From assembly GCA_002347705.1 (NCBI GenBank), contig DDWY01000037.1:1-27770 (forward strand): DNA of 27,770 bases, written 5' to 3'. Below the pieces are notes generated by a model. That model was not told the origin of the DNA, ran no database searches, and was given only the letters and a program-made list of their open reading frames with translations. This DNA comes from Anaerolineaceae bacterium UBA2274 (lineage in GTDB: Bacteria > Chloroflexota > Anaerolineae > Anaerolineales > Anaerolineaceae). The position numbers were made by a program, and so were the translations under genes. Below are positions 7,372 to 16,700 of this stretch, in pieces; positions within the stretch are counted from its first letter, which is position 1; each line of letters starts with the position of its first letter.

Positions 7372-9510
7372 ATGGCAGGAAAAACAGGCACAGAAAATTC
7401 AGGCAAGAAAGCCACCCACGGAATGCTCAAAGTCCTCATTCTGGTCATTTCGTGTCTTTTAGCCTTTGCTTGCCTTGTCTTGCCTGATATCCTGAGTGAC
7501 CAAAGCGAATCCGTCCGCATCGGACAAGTTGCCCCACAGGAAATAACTGCTCCTTATTCCATCACTTTTGAGTCCAAAGTCTTTACCGATCAGGCCCGCA
7601 ATGAAGCCGCGGCGGCAGTTGAGCCAATTTTTCTCCCGGCAGATCCCAGCATTGCCAAAGCGCAGCTTGAAACACTCAACAATGCCCTCTATTTCTTCAC
7701 TTCTGTTCGAAACGACAAGTTTTCAACCCAGCAGCAAAAACTCAATGATATGCGTTCAGCTGAAAAGCTTACTCTGAAGGATGAAGCTTACCAAGCCATT
7801 TTAGACCTCACCGACGAAGACTGGCAAGCCATCAGCAAAGAAGCAAACCGGGTGCTCGAGTTGGTTTTGCGGGACAGTATACGCAATGACCAGATCGGTC
7901 GAACGCGCAGCAATTTACCAGCCGTCATTGATTTCGGATTCAAAAGCGATCAAACCCAGTTAATTACACTGATCGTCTCGCCGCTGATTGTCCCTACCAG
8001 CTTGTTTAGTGAAGAACAGACTCAGCAAGCCAGGGAAGCAGCCAGGAATAACGTGGAACCAATCATCAGGCAAATTATGGCAGGTGAAGTATTGGTTCGA
8101 AGGGGTCAAATTATTGATGATGCGGACCTGGAATCGCTGAACGTCTTCGGTTTGGGTGAGCCGAAAAACCGAAGGAATCTGCTCATCACCAGCGGTATTT
8201 TGGTTGCCGTCTGTGGTTTGATCTGCGCGACATACTACAATCGCCGGCGAAAATTCGAAGCCCTGATGGAAATCAGGACGATTATCATGCTGGCGGTTTT
8301 CTTCCTGATATTCCTCGCGCTGGCTCGTTTCCTGGTGTTGGACCGCACTGTCATTCCCTGGCTCTATCCTGTAGCTGCCTTTGGACTGACAGTCGCGATT
8401 GTATTGCGGGTCGAAACCGGCATGTTAATGAGTATGTTGCTGGCAATTCTGATTGTTTTCGGTCACCCACGCGACATGGAGCTGGCCCTCTTTTATATCC
8501 TTCCAACCTTTGCCGGCATCTTCGTGATCGGGCGTGCAAGGAGGATCAGCTCGTTTATTGGCACTGGTGCCGTAGTGAGCCTGGTTAGCATAGCTACGGT
8601 CCTCATTTTCCGGATTGGCGACTCTTTCACGGATTGGATGGGCTTAGCCTCGCTGATTGCTTCTGCATTGCTTAATGGTCTCGCCGCTGGTACGCTGACA
8701 ATTCTGTTCGAATACATCTTTTCCTTTGTTCTTGATATTCCCACCGCCCTGCAATTGATGGATATTTCCAGACCCGATCACCCATTGATGCAGCATGTGC
8801 TCCAGACTATGCCCGGCTCCTATCAACATAGCCTCCAAGTCTCCAACCTGGCAGAACAAGCCGCCGAAGCCATCGGGGCTGACAGGCTGCTGGTCAGAGT
8901 TGGCGCTCTTTATCATGACGTTGGTAAATCCGTAAACCCCGGTTTCTTTGTTGAGAATCAAGTCCGCGACAGCGTTAACCCCCACGACGATATCTCCCCG
9001 GAAGTAGCCGCTGCAACCATCATCAAGCATGTCACCGATGGGGTCGCCATTGCAAAACGCTATCGTTTGCCTTCCAGGGTGATCGACTTCATCCGCGAAC
9101 ACCACGGCACAATGATTGCCCGCTACCAGTACGGAAAGGCTTGCTCATCAGCTCAAAATCCCGACGAAGTCGATCCGGAAATGTTTAGATATCCAGGGCC
9201 GGCTCCCCGCTCGAAAGAAACAGCTATCCTGATGCTTGCTGATGGCACTGAAGCCAGGTCCCGTGCTGAAAACGCCCGAACAGATGAAGAGATCCTTGAG
9301 ACCATCAACGCGGTTATCAACTCCTGCAAAGATGCCGGTCAATTTGACAATACCGACCTGACCCTAAAAGACCTGAGCACCATTCGGGATTCGTTCTTCA
9401 AGACACTTCAACGGTCCTACCATCCTCGTATTCAATACCCTGATTCCAAGCGCGGAAAGACTGAACCGGTCAATGTCACAATTCGACCAATGACAGCTTC
9501 AGAAGAATAA
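7372..9510 (+). CDS. pgpH: 7TM-HD cyclic-di-AMP phosphodiesterase, PgpH/YqfF-like
   Basis: The 712-residue protein has the PgpH order. An N-terminal helix (about 18-40) leads to an extracytoplasmic 7TMR-HDED domain (about 45-265), a bundle of about seven membrane helices (about 268-455) and a cytoplasmic HD domain (about 475-640). The HD metal ligands are visible: H486, the pair H515-D516 in LYHDVGK, H553 in IKHVTDG, and H577-H578 in REHHGT. In Firmicutes such proteins hydrolyse cyclic di-AMP to pApA and tie it to osmotic and potassium balance. Placement directly upstream of ybeY, with one base between stop and start, is the order often seen in Gram-positive bacteria. No diadenylate cyclase gene is in this window. 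Confidence 0.9.
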   Translation: MAGKTGTENSGKKATHGMLKVLILVISCLLAFACLVLPDILSDQSESVRIGQVAPQEITAPYSITFESKVFTDQARNEAAAAVEPIFLPADPSIAKAQLETLNNALYFFTSVRNDKFSTQQQKLNDMRSAEKLTLKDEAYQAILDLTDEDWQAISKEANRVLELVLRDSIRNDQIGRTRSNLPAVIDFGFKSDQTQLITLIVSPLIVPTSLFSEEQTQQAREAARNNVEPIIRQIMAGEVLVRRGQIIDDADLESLNVFGLGEPKNRRNLLITSGILVAVCGLICATYYNRRRKFEALMEIRTIIMLAVFFLIFLALARFLVLDRTVIPWLYPVAAFGLTVAIVLRVETGMLMSMLLAILIVFGHPRDMELALFYILPTFAGIFVIGRARRISSFIGTGAVVSLVSIATVLIFRIGDSFTDWMGLASLIASALLNGLAAGTLTILFEYIFSFVLDIPTALQLMDISRPDHPLMQHVLQTMPGSYQHSLQVSNLAEQAAEAIGADRLLVRVGALYHDVGKSVNPGFFVENQVRDSVNPHDDISPEVAAATIIKHVTDGVAIAKRYRLPSRVIDFIREHHGTMIARYQYGKACSSAQNPDEVDPEMFRYPGPAPRSKETAILMLADGTEARSRAENARTDEEILETINAVINSCKDAGQFDNTDLTLKDLSTIRDSFFKTLQRSYHPRIQYPDSKRGKTEPVNVTIRPMTASEE

Positions 9511-9511
9511 T

Positions 9512-9976
9512 ATGCTCACGATAAAATCACGCCGTACGATCCAGAAAGAACTGGACGTAAAACGATTACAAAGAGCCAGCGCAACCGTCTTCAGCTTGCT
9601 TGAATTTGAAACCCAACCGGAGATCACACTCCAGATTACAGACGATCAAACAATTCAGAAATTCAACCTTCAATATCGTGACATTGACGAAGTTACGGAT
9701 GTACTTTCATTCGAAAACGCCTTTACTGATCCGGAGAGCGGTGAAACTTATCTGGGAGATATTCTTATTTCCTATGAGACAGCAAAGAGGCAGGCCGACA
9801 CCCGCGGACTGCAATTAATGGATGAGCTTGAGATGCTGCTCGTTCACGGCATTTTGCATCTGACCGGCATGGATCACGCCTCAACCCCCCAGTGGCAGGA
9901 AATGTCCACTCTGCAGGATAAGATCCTCGCGGAACTCAGCAACCCCATCCAAAAAAGTATTCACAAACCAGAATAA
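9512..9976 (+). CDS. ybeY: Endoribonuclease YbeY
   Basis: The 154-residue protein contains the zinc-binding motif HGILHLTGMDH (H112, H116, H122) that defines YbeY, plus the conserved block YRDIDEVTDVLSF near 55-67. YbeY is a metal-dependent endoribonuclease needed for 16S rRNA 3'-end maturation and ribosome quality control. It is the last gene of the M20-to-ybeY operon. Its start follows the pgpH stop by one base, which suggests coupled translation. Confidence 0.93.
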   Translation: MLTIKSRRTIQKELDVKRLQRASATVFSLLEFETQPEITLQITDDQTIQKFNLQYRDIDEVTDVLSFENAFTDPESGETYLGDILISYETAKRQADTRGLQLMDELEMLLVHGILHLTGMDHASTPQWQEMSTLQDKILAELSNPIQKSIHKPE

Positions 9977-9999
9977 TTTCTGCACCCTTTCTATTGCCA

Positions 10000-10027
10000 C
10001 AGGAAGACCTGTACGTTAAGCTTCCTG
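10000..10027. other. 7-bp inverted repeat after ybeY
   Basis: CAGGAAG (10000-10006) and CTTCCTG (10021-10027) form a perfect 7-bp stem with a 14-base loop, 24 bases after the ybeY stop codon. There is no T-run, so it is at best a weak or rho-assisted terminator for the upstream operon. Confidence 0.3.
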
Positions 10028-10069
10028 GAGTCGAATCTAACCCGCTTCTCAGACTGAAAGCTATAATTC

Positions 10070-10078
10070 TGGTACAAT
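10070..10078 (+). promoter_or_regulatory. Extended -10 promoter for the ornithine operon
   Basis: TGGTACAAT is an extended -10 element (TGN followed by TACAAT), about 80 bases before the ornithine carbamoyltransferase start. TATAAT at 10062-10067 is an alternative -10. No clear -35 hexamer is seen. A leader hairpin follows: ATCGCAC (10090-10096) pairs with GTGCGAT (10111-10117). It could be a regulatory stem, but no known riboswitch or ARG box was recognised. Confidence 0.45.
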
Positions 10079-10159
10079 CCAACCAGGCGATCGCACTATT
10101 CTCTTGATCTGTGCGATTCTATTGAATATGCCAAAAAAAAGGAGATTGTAGGAGTAAAT

Positions 10160-11086
10160 ATGCACAAAGATTTCTTGGATATTATCGATTACACCCCCGA
10201 AGAGCTGCTTGCCCTGCTCAATTTAGCCAGGACGCTAAAGGAAGGATATCAGGCAGGCGGCAATCAGCCAACCCTGAAGGGTAAAGTGTTGGCACTAATT
10301 TTCCAAAAGCCTTCACTGCGAACCCGTGTCAGTTTCGATATGGGTATGCGCCACCTCGGAGGAGACGCACTGTATCTCTCACCAAATGAGATTGGACTGG
10401 GCAAGCGCGAGTCCATTGCCGACATCGCCCGGGTGCTCTCGGGCATGGTACACGGCATCATGGCGCGCGTCTTTGAGCACCAACATGTGCTCGAGCTCGC
10501 AAAATGGTCGTCCATCCCGGTCATCAACGGTCTCAGTGACTACAGTCATCCCTGCCAGGCGATGGCAGACATCATGACCGTCTATGAAGAATTTGGCAAA
10601 ATCAAAGGTGTCAATATCACTTATGTTGGCGATGGCAACAATGTAGCTGTCTCACTAATGCAGATCTCCGCCAAATTGGGCGCAAATTTTACAATTGCCA
10701 ATCCAATAGATTATGACATGCCAGCAGAAGCGATCGAGACTGTCAAACCGATCGCGGCTGCCAGCGGCAGCAAATTAACTTTTCTCAACGATCCTCACGA
10801 AGCCGTCAAGGGTGCTCACGTGATCTATACCGACACCTGGACAAGCATGGGGCAGGAAGAGGAAACTGCTAAACGTGAATTGGTCTTTCCCCCATATCAG
10901 GTCAATGACCAACTGGTAGCTGAAGCCGATCCGGAAGTAATTGTCATGCACTGCCTGCCCGCCCACCGAAACCAGGAAATTACAGACGAAGTCGCCGACG
11001 GACCTCACTCACGCCTCTTCCCCCAGGCACACAATCGTCTGCACGCACAGAAAGCCATTCTGCAAACACTATTAGGAGAGAAATAA
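10160..11086 (+). CDS. argF: Ornithine carbamoyltransferase
   Basis: The 308-residue protein transfers the carbamoyl group between carbamoyl phosphate and ornithine, giving citrulline; the reverse reaction is used in arginine fermentation. The carbamoyl-phosphate motif is S52-L-R-T-R56, where many family members have STRTR. HPCQ is at 130-133, DTWTSMGQEEE near 225-235 binds ornithine, and HCLPAHR at 264-270 holds the catalytic cysteine. A ribosome binding site (AGGAG) precedes the ATG. The gene abuts an ornithine aminotransferase gene, so both enzymes share ornithine. Whether it acts anabolically (argF) or catabolically (arcB) is not decided by sequence; no arginine deiminase or carbamate kinase lies nearby. 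Confidence 0.92.
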   Translation: MHKDFLDIIDYTPEELLALLNLARTLKEGYQAGGNQPTLKGKVLALIFQKPSLRTRVSFDMGMRHLGGDALYLSPNEIGLGKRESIADIARVLSGMVHGIMARVFEHQHVLELAKWSSIPVINGLSDYSHPCQAMADIMTVYEEFGKIKGVNITYVGDGNNVAVSLMQISAKLGANFTIANPIDYDMPAEAIETVKPIAAASGSKLTFLNDPHEAVKGAHVIYTDTWTSMGQEEETAKRELVFPPYQVNDQLVAEADPEVIVMHCLPAHRNQEITDEVADGPHSRLFPQAHNRLHAQKAILQTLLGEK

Positions 11087-12286
11087 ATGAACACGAAAGA
11101 CTACATTGAAATCGAAGACCAATACGGCGCACATAATTACAAACCGCTGAGTGTTGTGCTTTCTGAGGGCAAAGGCGTTTGGGTTTGGGATGTTGAAGGA
11201 AAAAAATACCTTGACTGTCTCAGTGCATATTCTGCTCTCAATCAAGGGCACTGCCATCCGCACATCGTTAAGGCCATGGTTGACCAGGCACAAAAAATTG
11301 CTCTGACTTCACGCGCCTTCCGCAACGACAGACTTGGCCAGTTATACAAAAAACTGGTTGACCTCACCGGTTATGAGCGCGTGCTTCCCATGAACAGCGG
11401 CGCGGAAGCGGTTGAAACAGCTATCAAGGTTGCGCGCAAATGGGCTTATGTAGTCAAGGGTGTTCCCAAGTATGAAGCCGAAATTATTGTTGCTGCTGGT
11501 AATTTCCACGGGCGCACCGTAACTGTAGTCTCTTTCTCTACTGAACAATTTTATAAGGAGGCCTTCGGACCTTTCACACCTGGTTTTAAAATTGTCACTT
11601 ATGGCGACATTGAAGAAATGAAAGCCGCCATCACGCCTAATACGGCAGCTGTCATGCTGGAGCCAATTCAAGGCGAAAATGGCGTGGTTTTACCTCCCGA
11701 TGGCTATCTTAAAGCAGTCTCAGACCTGTGCAAAGAAAACAACGTTCTATTCATTGCTGATGAAATCCAAACTGGTCTCTGCCGAACGGGCAAGTGGTTC
11801 GCCTCACAGCACGAAGACCTGCGTCCGGATGTAATCGTCATCGGCAAAGCCCTTTCTGGCGGTATGTATCCCGTTTCAGCAGTCCTGGCTGATGACGCGA
11901 TTTTGGGGCTATTCCAACCTGGCGAGCATGGTTCCACTTTTGGCGGCAGCCCACTCGCCGCGGCTGTTGCTGTGGCAGCCCTTGAAGTTCTGGATGAAGA
12001 ACACCTTGCAGATCGCGCGATGGAACTTGGAAATTACTTCATGTCAAAACTTCGCCAAATCGATTCACCCGTCGTTAAAGAAGTTCGCGGACGCGGCTTG
12101 CTGATCGGCGTTGAACTCTATCCTGAAGCTGGCGGAGCCCGCCGCTACTGCGAAATGCTGCAGGAAGCCGGCATCCTTGCCAAGGAAACACACGACAACG
12201 TGATCCGTTTTGCCCCACCACTCGTTATCGAGAAAGAAACCCTCGACTGGGCACTCGAAATCATCGCGGATGTCTTGAAAAGATAA
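11087..12286 (+). CDS. rocD: Ornithine aminotransferase
   Basis: The 399-residue class-III PLP aminotransferase converts ornithine and 2-oxoglutarate to glutamate 5-semialdehyde and glutamate. The N-terminal SAYSALNQGHCHP block is characteristic of ornithine aminotransferases. SGAEAVETAIK at 104-114 binds the cofactor phosphate, DEIQTGL at 225-231 contacts the PLP ring, and K254 in GKALSGGMYP forms the Schiff base. The ATG follows the OTC stop codon with no gap. Other class-III enzymes such as acetylornithine aminotransferase are less likely because of the N-terminal block and the pairing with OTC. Confidence 0.9.
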   Translation: MNTKDYIEIEDQYGAHNYKPLSVVLSEGKGVWVWDVEGKKYLDCLSAYSALNQGHCHPHIVKAMVDQAQKIALTSRAFRNDRLGQLYKKLVDLTGYERVLPMNSGAEAVETAIKVARKWAYVVKGVPKYEAEIIVAAGNFHGRTVTVVSFSTEQFYKEAFGPFTPGFKIVTYGDIEEMKAAITPNTAAVMLEPIQGENGVVLPPDGYLKAVSDLCKENNVLFIADEIQTGLCRTGKWFASQHEDLRPDVIVIGKALSGGMYPVSAVLADDAILGLFQPGEHGSTFGGSPLAAAVAVAALEVLDEEHLADRAMELGNYFMSKLRQIDSPVVKEVRGRGLLIGVELYPEAGGARRYCEMLQEAGILAKETHDNVIRFAPPLVIEKETLDWALEIIADVLKR

Positions 12287-12297
12287 GGAAGTCTACT

Positions 12298-13740
12298 ATG
12301 TACCGGTTTGCCAAGATAGTTGCCACATTAGGTCCCAGCAGCTCTACTGAAGCTGTGCTGGTGGAGATGGTAAAAGCAGGGGTGGATGTCTGCCGTTTGA
12401 ATTTTTCACACGGGTCCCACGAGGACCACGGCGAGAAAATCAAGTTGATTCGCAAAATCTCAAAAGATCTTGGCAAACCTATTTCAATCCTCATGGACCT
12501 CCAGGGTCCCAAACTACGTATCGGCGTCTTACCGGATGGGGTTATTAAGCTCCGGTCTGGACAAGAAGTCGCATTATCTTCCCGCAAAGATCCACAAAAT
12601 CTTCCCGAAGGCGTGGTTTTCATTCCCTTTGACGTTCCCAAATTACATGAAGCCCTTGTTCCAGGCAACCATATCCTCCTGGATGACGGTCAGCTCGAGT
12701 TTGAAGTGCTGCGCCTGGATGGTGAAACCATTTATGCAAGGGTCATCCTTGGCGGCAACCTGAAATCCCACAAAGGCGTCAACCTTCCCGGCTCCAATCT
12801 CGACATTCCCGTTCTTACTGCCAAGGATCTCGAAGATCTTAAATTTGGGCTCGAGGCAGGGGTTGACCTCGTGGCTATTTCCTTTGTCAAAAAAGCTTCA
12901 GACATCGAGATGGTTCAAGATACTATGCGCAATATGGTGGGTAATCGGCGCCTACCCCCCATTGTTGCCAAATTGGAGCGCCCTGAAGCGATCACCAACC
13001 TGGAAGAGATCATCAAAGTAACCGATGGTGTGATGGTCGCCCGCGGCGATCTGGGCGTGGAAATATCGCCTGCCCTGGTACCATCAGTTCAAAAAGAAAT
13101 CATCAAAAAAGCAAATAACCTGGGTAAATTTGTTATCACTGCCACCCAAATGCTTGAATCGATGATCAACAATCCCCGCCCCACCCGCGCTGAAGCAGCC
13201 GATGTGGCCAATGCAATTTTTGATGGCACCGATGCCGTCATGCTTTCTGCCGAATCTGCTGCCGGTAAGTATCCAGTCCAGAGCATCCGTATGATGGCAA
13301 ACATCATTTCGGAGTCCGAAAACCATGCGGCTGATTGGGGACACCACAACATTCTGCAAGCCGATATCTCGAATGATGACGCTATCGTCATTTCACATGC
13401 CGCGCGTGATATGACTCAGGATACAGACGTAGGTGCAATTGTGGTCTTTACGCGTTCCGGAACTTCGGCTCTCTGGATCAGCAAGACCAAACCAAACGTT
13501 CCAATTTTTGCCTTCACCCCGGAACTCAGCACCTACCAATGGCTGGGAATCTGTTGGGGCGTTACACCCTTCCGCGTTCCACACGCCGACACCCTGGAAA
13601 CAATGGTCACCCATGTCGAGACGGCACTGACCGCTGCAACCACCCTGAAAGGTGGTGACCAGGTTGTGGTAATCTCCGGCTTCCCTGTCGGAGCATTTAC
13701 CAGCCCAAATCTTGCAATGCTTTATACCCTTAAAGGCTGA
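12298..13740 (+). CDS. pyk: Pyruvate kinase
   Basis: The 480-residue enzyme converts phosphoenolpyruvate and ADP to pyruvate and ATP, the last ATP-forming step of glycolysis. The N-terminus KIVATLGPSS, the substrate-binding CRLNFSHG (32-39), MDLQGPKLRIG (66-76) and the signature MVARGDLGVE (247-256) are all present, as are TATQMLESM and the C-terminal regulatory domain. It begins 11 bases after the ornithine aminotransferase stop and has no promoter of its own that I can see, so it is probably co-transcribed. It ends before a strong terminator. Confidence 0.95.
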   Translation: MYRFAKIVATLGPSSSTEAVLVEMVKAGVDVCRLNFSHGSHEDHGEKIKLIRKISKDLGKPISILMDLQGPKLRIGVLPDGVIKLRSGQEVALSSRKDPQNLPEGVVFIPFDVPKLHEALVPGNHILLDDGQLEFEVLRLDGETIYARVILGGNLKSHKGVNLPGSNLDIPVLTAKDLEDLKFGLEAGVDLVAISFVKKASDIEMVQDTMRNMVGNRRLPPIVAKLERPEAITNLEEIIKVTDGVMVARGDLGVEISPALVPSVQKEIIKKANNLGKFVITATQMLESMINNPRPTRAEAADVANAIFDGTDAVMLSAESAAGKYPVQSIRMMANIISESENHAADWGHHNILQADISNDDAIVISHAARDMTQDTDVGAIVVFTRSGTSALWISKTKPNVPIFAFTPELSTYQWLGICWGVTPFRVPHADTLETMVTHVETALTAATTLKGGDQVVVISGFPVGAFTSPNLAMLYTLKG

Positions 13741-13784
13741 TGCAATCTATCAGGACCAAACTCAAAGGCTTTTGTCATTTACAC

Positions 13785-13816
13785 AAAAAAACCGGTCTTT
13801 TCAGACCGGTTTTTTT
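13785..13816. terminator. Bidirectional intrinsic terminator between pyk and korB
   Basis: ACCGGTCT (13791-13798) and AGACCGGT (13803-13810) form a perfect 8-bp stem with loop TTTC, flanked by six A before and six T after. Both strands therefore carry a GC-rich hairpin followed by a U-run. It serves the plus-strand ornithine/pyk operon and the convergent minus-strand kor operon, whose last gene ends at 13827. Confidence 0.93.
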
Positions 13817-13826
13817 CTAACTTTTA

Positions 13827-14858
13827 CTAATAAAGCGTGGCATTTATTGCCTCAAGCGACTCGCGGCTCGGGCGCAAGCGGTCTTTTGTGAGGCGATTCA
13901 GCGGCTCCTCAGGAAGATCGTACTTCTCCTGGATGGTTGGGGGAACTCCTGAAAAATAGATCAAACCAGTCGCGAAGTAATGATACTTGTAAGACTCCGT
14001 CAGGAGATCCAGCGCAGCATGAAGATCGGTGGGATCATAATCCTTGTCGATCTTCTTTAACACCAAATAAGATCCATCCTGGAGCTGGACCTCACGATAA
14101 GAGCCTTCTGCAAAATTCTCAAGCTGAATCTCTTCACGACTCCGAAAGTGCGCTATATCCTGGATAGGCGCTTCATGTTCCCGACCCCAGGAGTAGGATT
14201 GCAGGGCTTCGTCACGGTTGTTAAATGTGACACACGGGCTGATGACGTCGATCACAGCCACACCATTCTGAGACAAAGCAGCTTTGATCAACTGCTTCAT
14301 CTGCTTCACATCTCCGGAGAAGGTGCGAGCCACAAAAGGCGCTCCACTGATCAGCGCCTCCATACACAGGTCAAGCGGAGGAAGTATATTAACACCCTGG
14401 TGCTTTAGCCTGAGACCCTGGTCGGAAGTGGCAGAAAATTGCCCCTTGGTGAGACCATAACATCCGTTGTTTTCGATGATGTAAACCATTGGCACATTGC
14501 GGCGGATGACATGTTTGAAGTGCCCCATGCCAATACTGGCCGTATCGCCATCGCCGGAGATACCCAGAATTTTGATTGAAGGATCTCCAAAACAAGCTCC
14601 CGTCGCCAGGGTTGGCATTCGTCCATGTAAACCATTGAAGCCAAATGAGCGGTCGAGGAAATAATTTGCGCTCTTGCTTGAGCAGCCGATGCCGCTAATT
14701 TTCATTACTTTTTCAGGAGCGATGCCCAGCTCCCAGACAGCAGCCTGAATCTGATTTGAAATAGCATTATGACCGCAGCCTGGGCATAGGGTTGATGGTT
14801 TTCCCTTATAGTCAGTCAGTGCGAGACCGATCCGATTTAACTCAACGTGTTTTTCCAC
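13827..14858 (-). CDS. korB: 2-oxoacid:ferredoxin oxidoreductase, beta subunit
   Basis: The 343-residue protein is the thiamine-diphosphate-binding beta subunit. TLCPGCGHN near 23-31, the TPP/Mg motif GDGD (102-105) with N130-N131, and GLHGRMPTLATGA are typical. Together with the alpha subunit it decarboxylates a 2-oxoacid oxidatively, making acyl-CoA and reduced ferredoxin, or runs the reverse carboxylation. No ferredoxin-like cluster domain is fused here. The start is a GTG at 14858 with AAAGGAG at good spacing, overlapping the end of the alpha-subunit gene by 17 bases. Whether the substrate is 2-oxoglutarate, pyruvate or branched-chain oxoacids is uncertain; the Kor label is a best guess. 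Confidence 0.85.
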   Translation of the reverse strand: MEKHVELNRIGLALTDYKGKPSTLCPGCGHNAISNQIQAAVWELGIAPEKVMKISGIGCSSKSANYFLDRSFGFNGLHGRMPTLATGACFGDPSIKILGISGDGDTASIGMGHFKHVIRRNVPMVYIIENNGCYGLTKGQFSATSDQGLRLKHQGVNILPPLDLCMEALISGAPFVARTFSGDVKQMKQLIKAALSQNGVAVIDVISPCVTFNNRDEALQSYSWGREHEAPIQDIAHFRSREEIQLENFAEGSYREVQLQDGSYLVLKKIDKDYDPTDLHAALDLLTESYKYHYFATGLIYFSGVPPTIQEKYDLPEEPLNRLTKDRLRPSRESLEAINATLY

Positions 14859-16683
14859 CTTTTTTCTCCTTTGCTAAGATGCTTTCAGCTGTCCATGCCG
14901 CAGTCAAAGGAAGACCGCCAATTACTGAGATTGAGATCAATTTTTCTGAGTATTCCGAAACCTCGAGGGAGAGGATCTGCTCCAATTGCCCGTCGCGATT
15001 GAGTTCCACAACATAATTCCGCGCATGGCTGGCAATAAACTCCCGCACCGCGGAATTTGCAGGCAGTGCGCGCACACGCATATAATCCGCGTTAACTCCC
15101 TTTTCCGCCAGAATGTCCTGAGCCTCAATCATCGCGTCATGGGTAGAGCCCATCCCGATAATTCCGATATCAGCTTCAACCTTGGACCTGCGAATGACCG
15201 GTCCAGGCAAGTCCTTAACCACACCTTCCAGCTTTCGTCCGATTCGACCTAACATATCTGACCAGTTTTCGGGATCTTCGCTGTAATTTCCATACTCATC
15301 ATGCCCTGTCCCGCGGGCAAAGTAAGCCGCCTTGGGACTCAGATTGCCAATTACGGTGCGATAAGGAATCCCATCTCCATCAAGATCCTTATACCGTCCC
15401 CAATCCTTGAATTCCTCCAGCTTTTCTTCCCAAATGATCTTGCCCCGCTCGATGGGCTGATTGGGATATTCAAAGCGCTTGGTGACCCAGGTGTTCATTC
15501 CGAGGTCAAGATCGGACAGCACAAATATCGGGGTTTGATACTTTTCTGCGATATCAAGCGAACGCCAACCAAACTCAAAACATTCCGTGACAGTACCTGG
15601 AATGAGAATAACATGCTGGGTGTCTCCATGTCCAAGTGTATAAATCATGGAGAGATCGCCCTGGGCTGTCCGGGTAGGCAAACCGGTGCTCGGCCCCACC
15701 CGCTGCACATTCCAGATCACCATGGGGGCTTCAGTGAAATATGCCAGACCAATATTTTCCGTCATCAGGCTTAATCCAGGTCCGGAAGTAGCGGTCATCG
15801 CCCGCAATCCAGCCCAACCAGCCCCCAATGTGGCACCAGCAGCAGCAAGTTCGTCCTCCACCTGCAAAATCACACAAGTGTTCTTTCCAGTTTGTGGATC
15901 TTTCCGCAATTTGTCCACCTGATCTATCGCTGATTCGACCAGGCTCGTTGCTGGGGTAATTGGATACCAGCCGCAAAATTGCAGTCCGCCATAAAGCGCA
16001 CCCAGCGCACCCGCGTTATTACCATCTGTAAGAATGTAGTCACTTAATTCTGGCAATTGTTCCAGGTAGAAGTGATCTTTCTTTTCTAAGTTCTCAAGTG
16101 CATATTGGAAGCCAAGTTTCACAATATTAAAATTCGATTCAGCAACAGTTGGTTTGCTTTGGAACTGATGCTCAATGGTAGCTTTCAAAATTTCTTCGGG
16201 AATACGCAGCACCTGACCCACAATGCCGACGTAAAGCATATTCTCCATGTAAGTTTGAAGATTTCGAGGCGCGTCCACCTGCTTCATCAAGGTCTTGATG
16301 GGCATAGGATAGACGATCACCTCTTTATCCTTTATTTCGGGTTTTTCCAGGTGGTCGGCATAGAACAGCACCCCTCCATCCTGGAGGTAAGTTACGTCCT
16401 TATGGATGGTGGCTGAGTTCATCGCCACGACCACATCGTCGTGGGCTATGCGCCCGGTATAACCGCGGGCTGAAGCCCGGATCACAAACCAGGTGGGTAA
16501 CCCCTTGATATTGGACGGGAAAATGTTCTTACCGGAGGTCAGGATCCCCATACGAAACAGCGAACGGTAAAGGATGCTGTTCGCTGTAGCACTGCCGGAT
16601 CCATTGACCGTGCAGATAGCCACACAGACTTCGTTGACAATCCGCTCGTCACCCTGCAGCAATTTTTGCGTGGAATCTAGCAT
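14842..16683 (-). CDS. korA: 2-oxoacid:ferredoxin oxidoreductase, fused gamma-alpha subunit
   Basis: The 613-residue protein joins an N-terminal gamma domain (about 15-190, beginning VAICTVNGSGSATANSILYR) to an alpha pyrimidine-binding domain (about 215-613). The block GWYPITPATSLVE near the start of the alpha part is the usual YPITPST-type motif contacting the cofactor. Such fusions are common in anaerobes and in the archaeal-type Kor enzymes. The ribosome binding site AAAGGAG lies just before the ATG. It starts 17 bases after the GntR regulator stop, which suggests that regulator, alpha and beta are one operon. Free reduced ferredoxin implies anaerobic or microaerobic metabolism. Confidence 0.87.
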   Translation of the reverse strand: MLDSTQKLLQGDERIVNEVCVAICTVNGSGSATANSILYRSLFRMGILTSGKNIFPSNIKGLPTWFVIRASARGYTGRIAHDDVVVAMNSATIHKDVTYLQDGGVLFYADHLEKPEIKDKEVIVYPMPIKTLMKQVDAPRNLQTYMENMLYVGIVGQVLRIPEEILKATIEHQFQSKPTVAESNFNIVKLGFQYALENLEKKDHFYLEQLPELSDYILTDGNNAGALGALYGGLQFCGWYPITPATSLVESAIDQVDKLRKDPQTGKNTCVILQVEDELAAAGATLGAGWAGLRAMTATSGPGLSLMTENIGLAYFTEAPMVIWNVQRVGPSTGLPTRTAQGDLSMIYTLGHGDTQHVILIPGTVTECFEFGWRSLDIAEKYQTPIFVLSDLDLGMNTWVTKRFEYPNQPIERGKIIWEEKLEEFKDWGRYKDLDGDGIPYRTVIGNLSPKAAYFARGTGHDEYGNYSEDPENWSDMLGRIGRKLEGVVKDLPGPVIRRSKVEADIGIIGMGSTHDAMIEAQDILAEKGVNADYMRVRALPANSAVREFIASHARNYVVELNRDGQLEQILSLEVSEYSEKLISISVIGGLPLTAAWTAESILAKEKKGGKTR

Positions 16684-16700
16684 TACGATTATCTCTCCTT

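Noticed and set aside
8644..9105. 153-codon open frame on the minus strand
   Set aside because: Antisense to the HD domain of pgpH, whose catalytic residues are clear; no family resemblance.
10090..10117. ArgR box or riboswitch before the ornithine operon
   Set aside because: There is a 7-bp hairpin and a TTGAATAT half-site-like string, but no full ARG-box pair or known riboswitch core.
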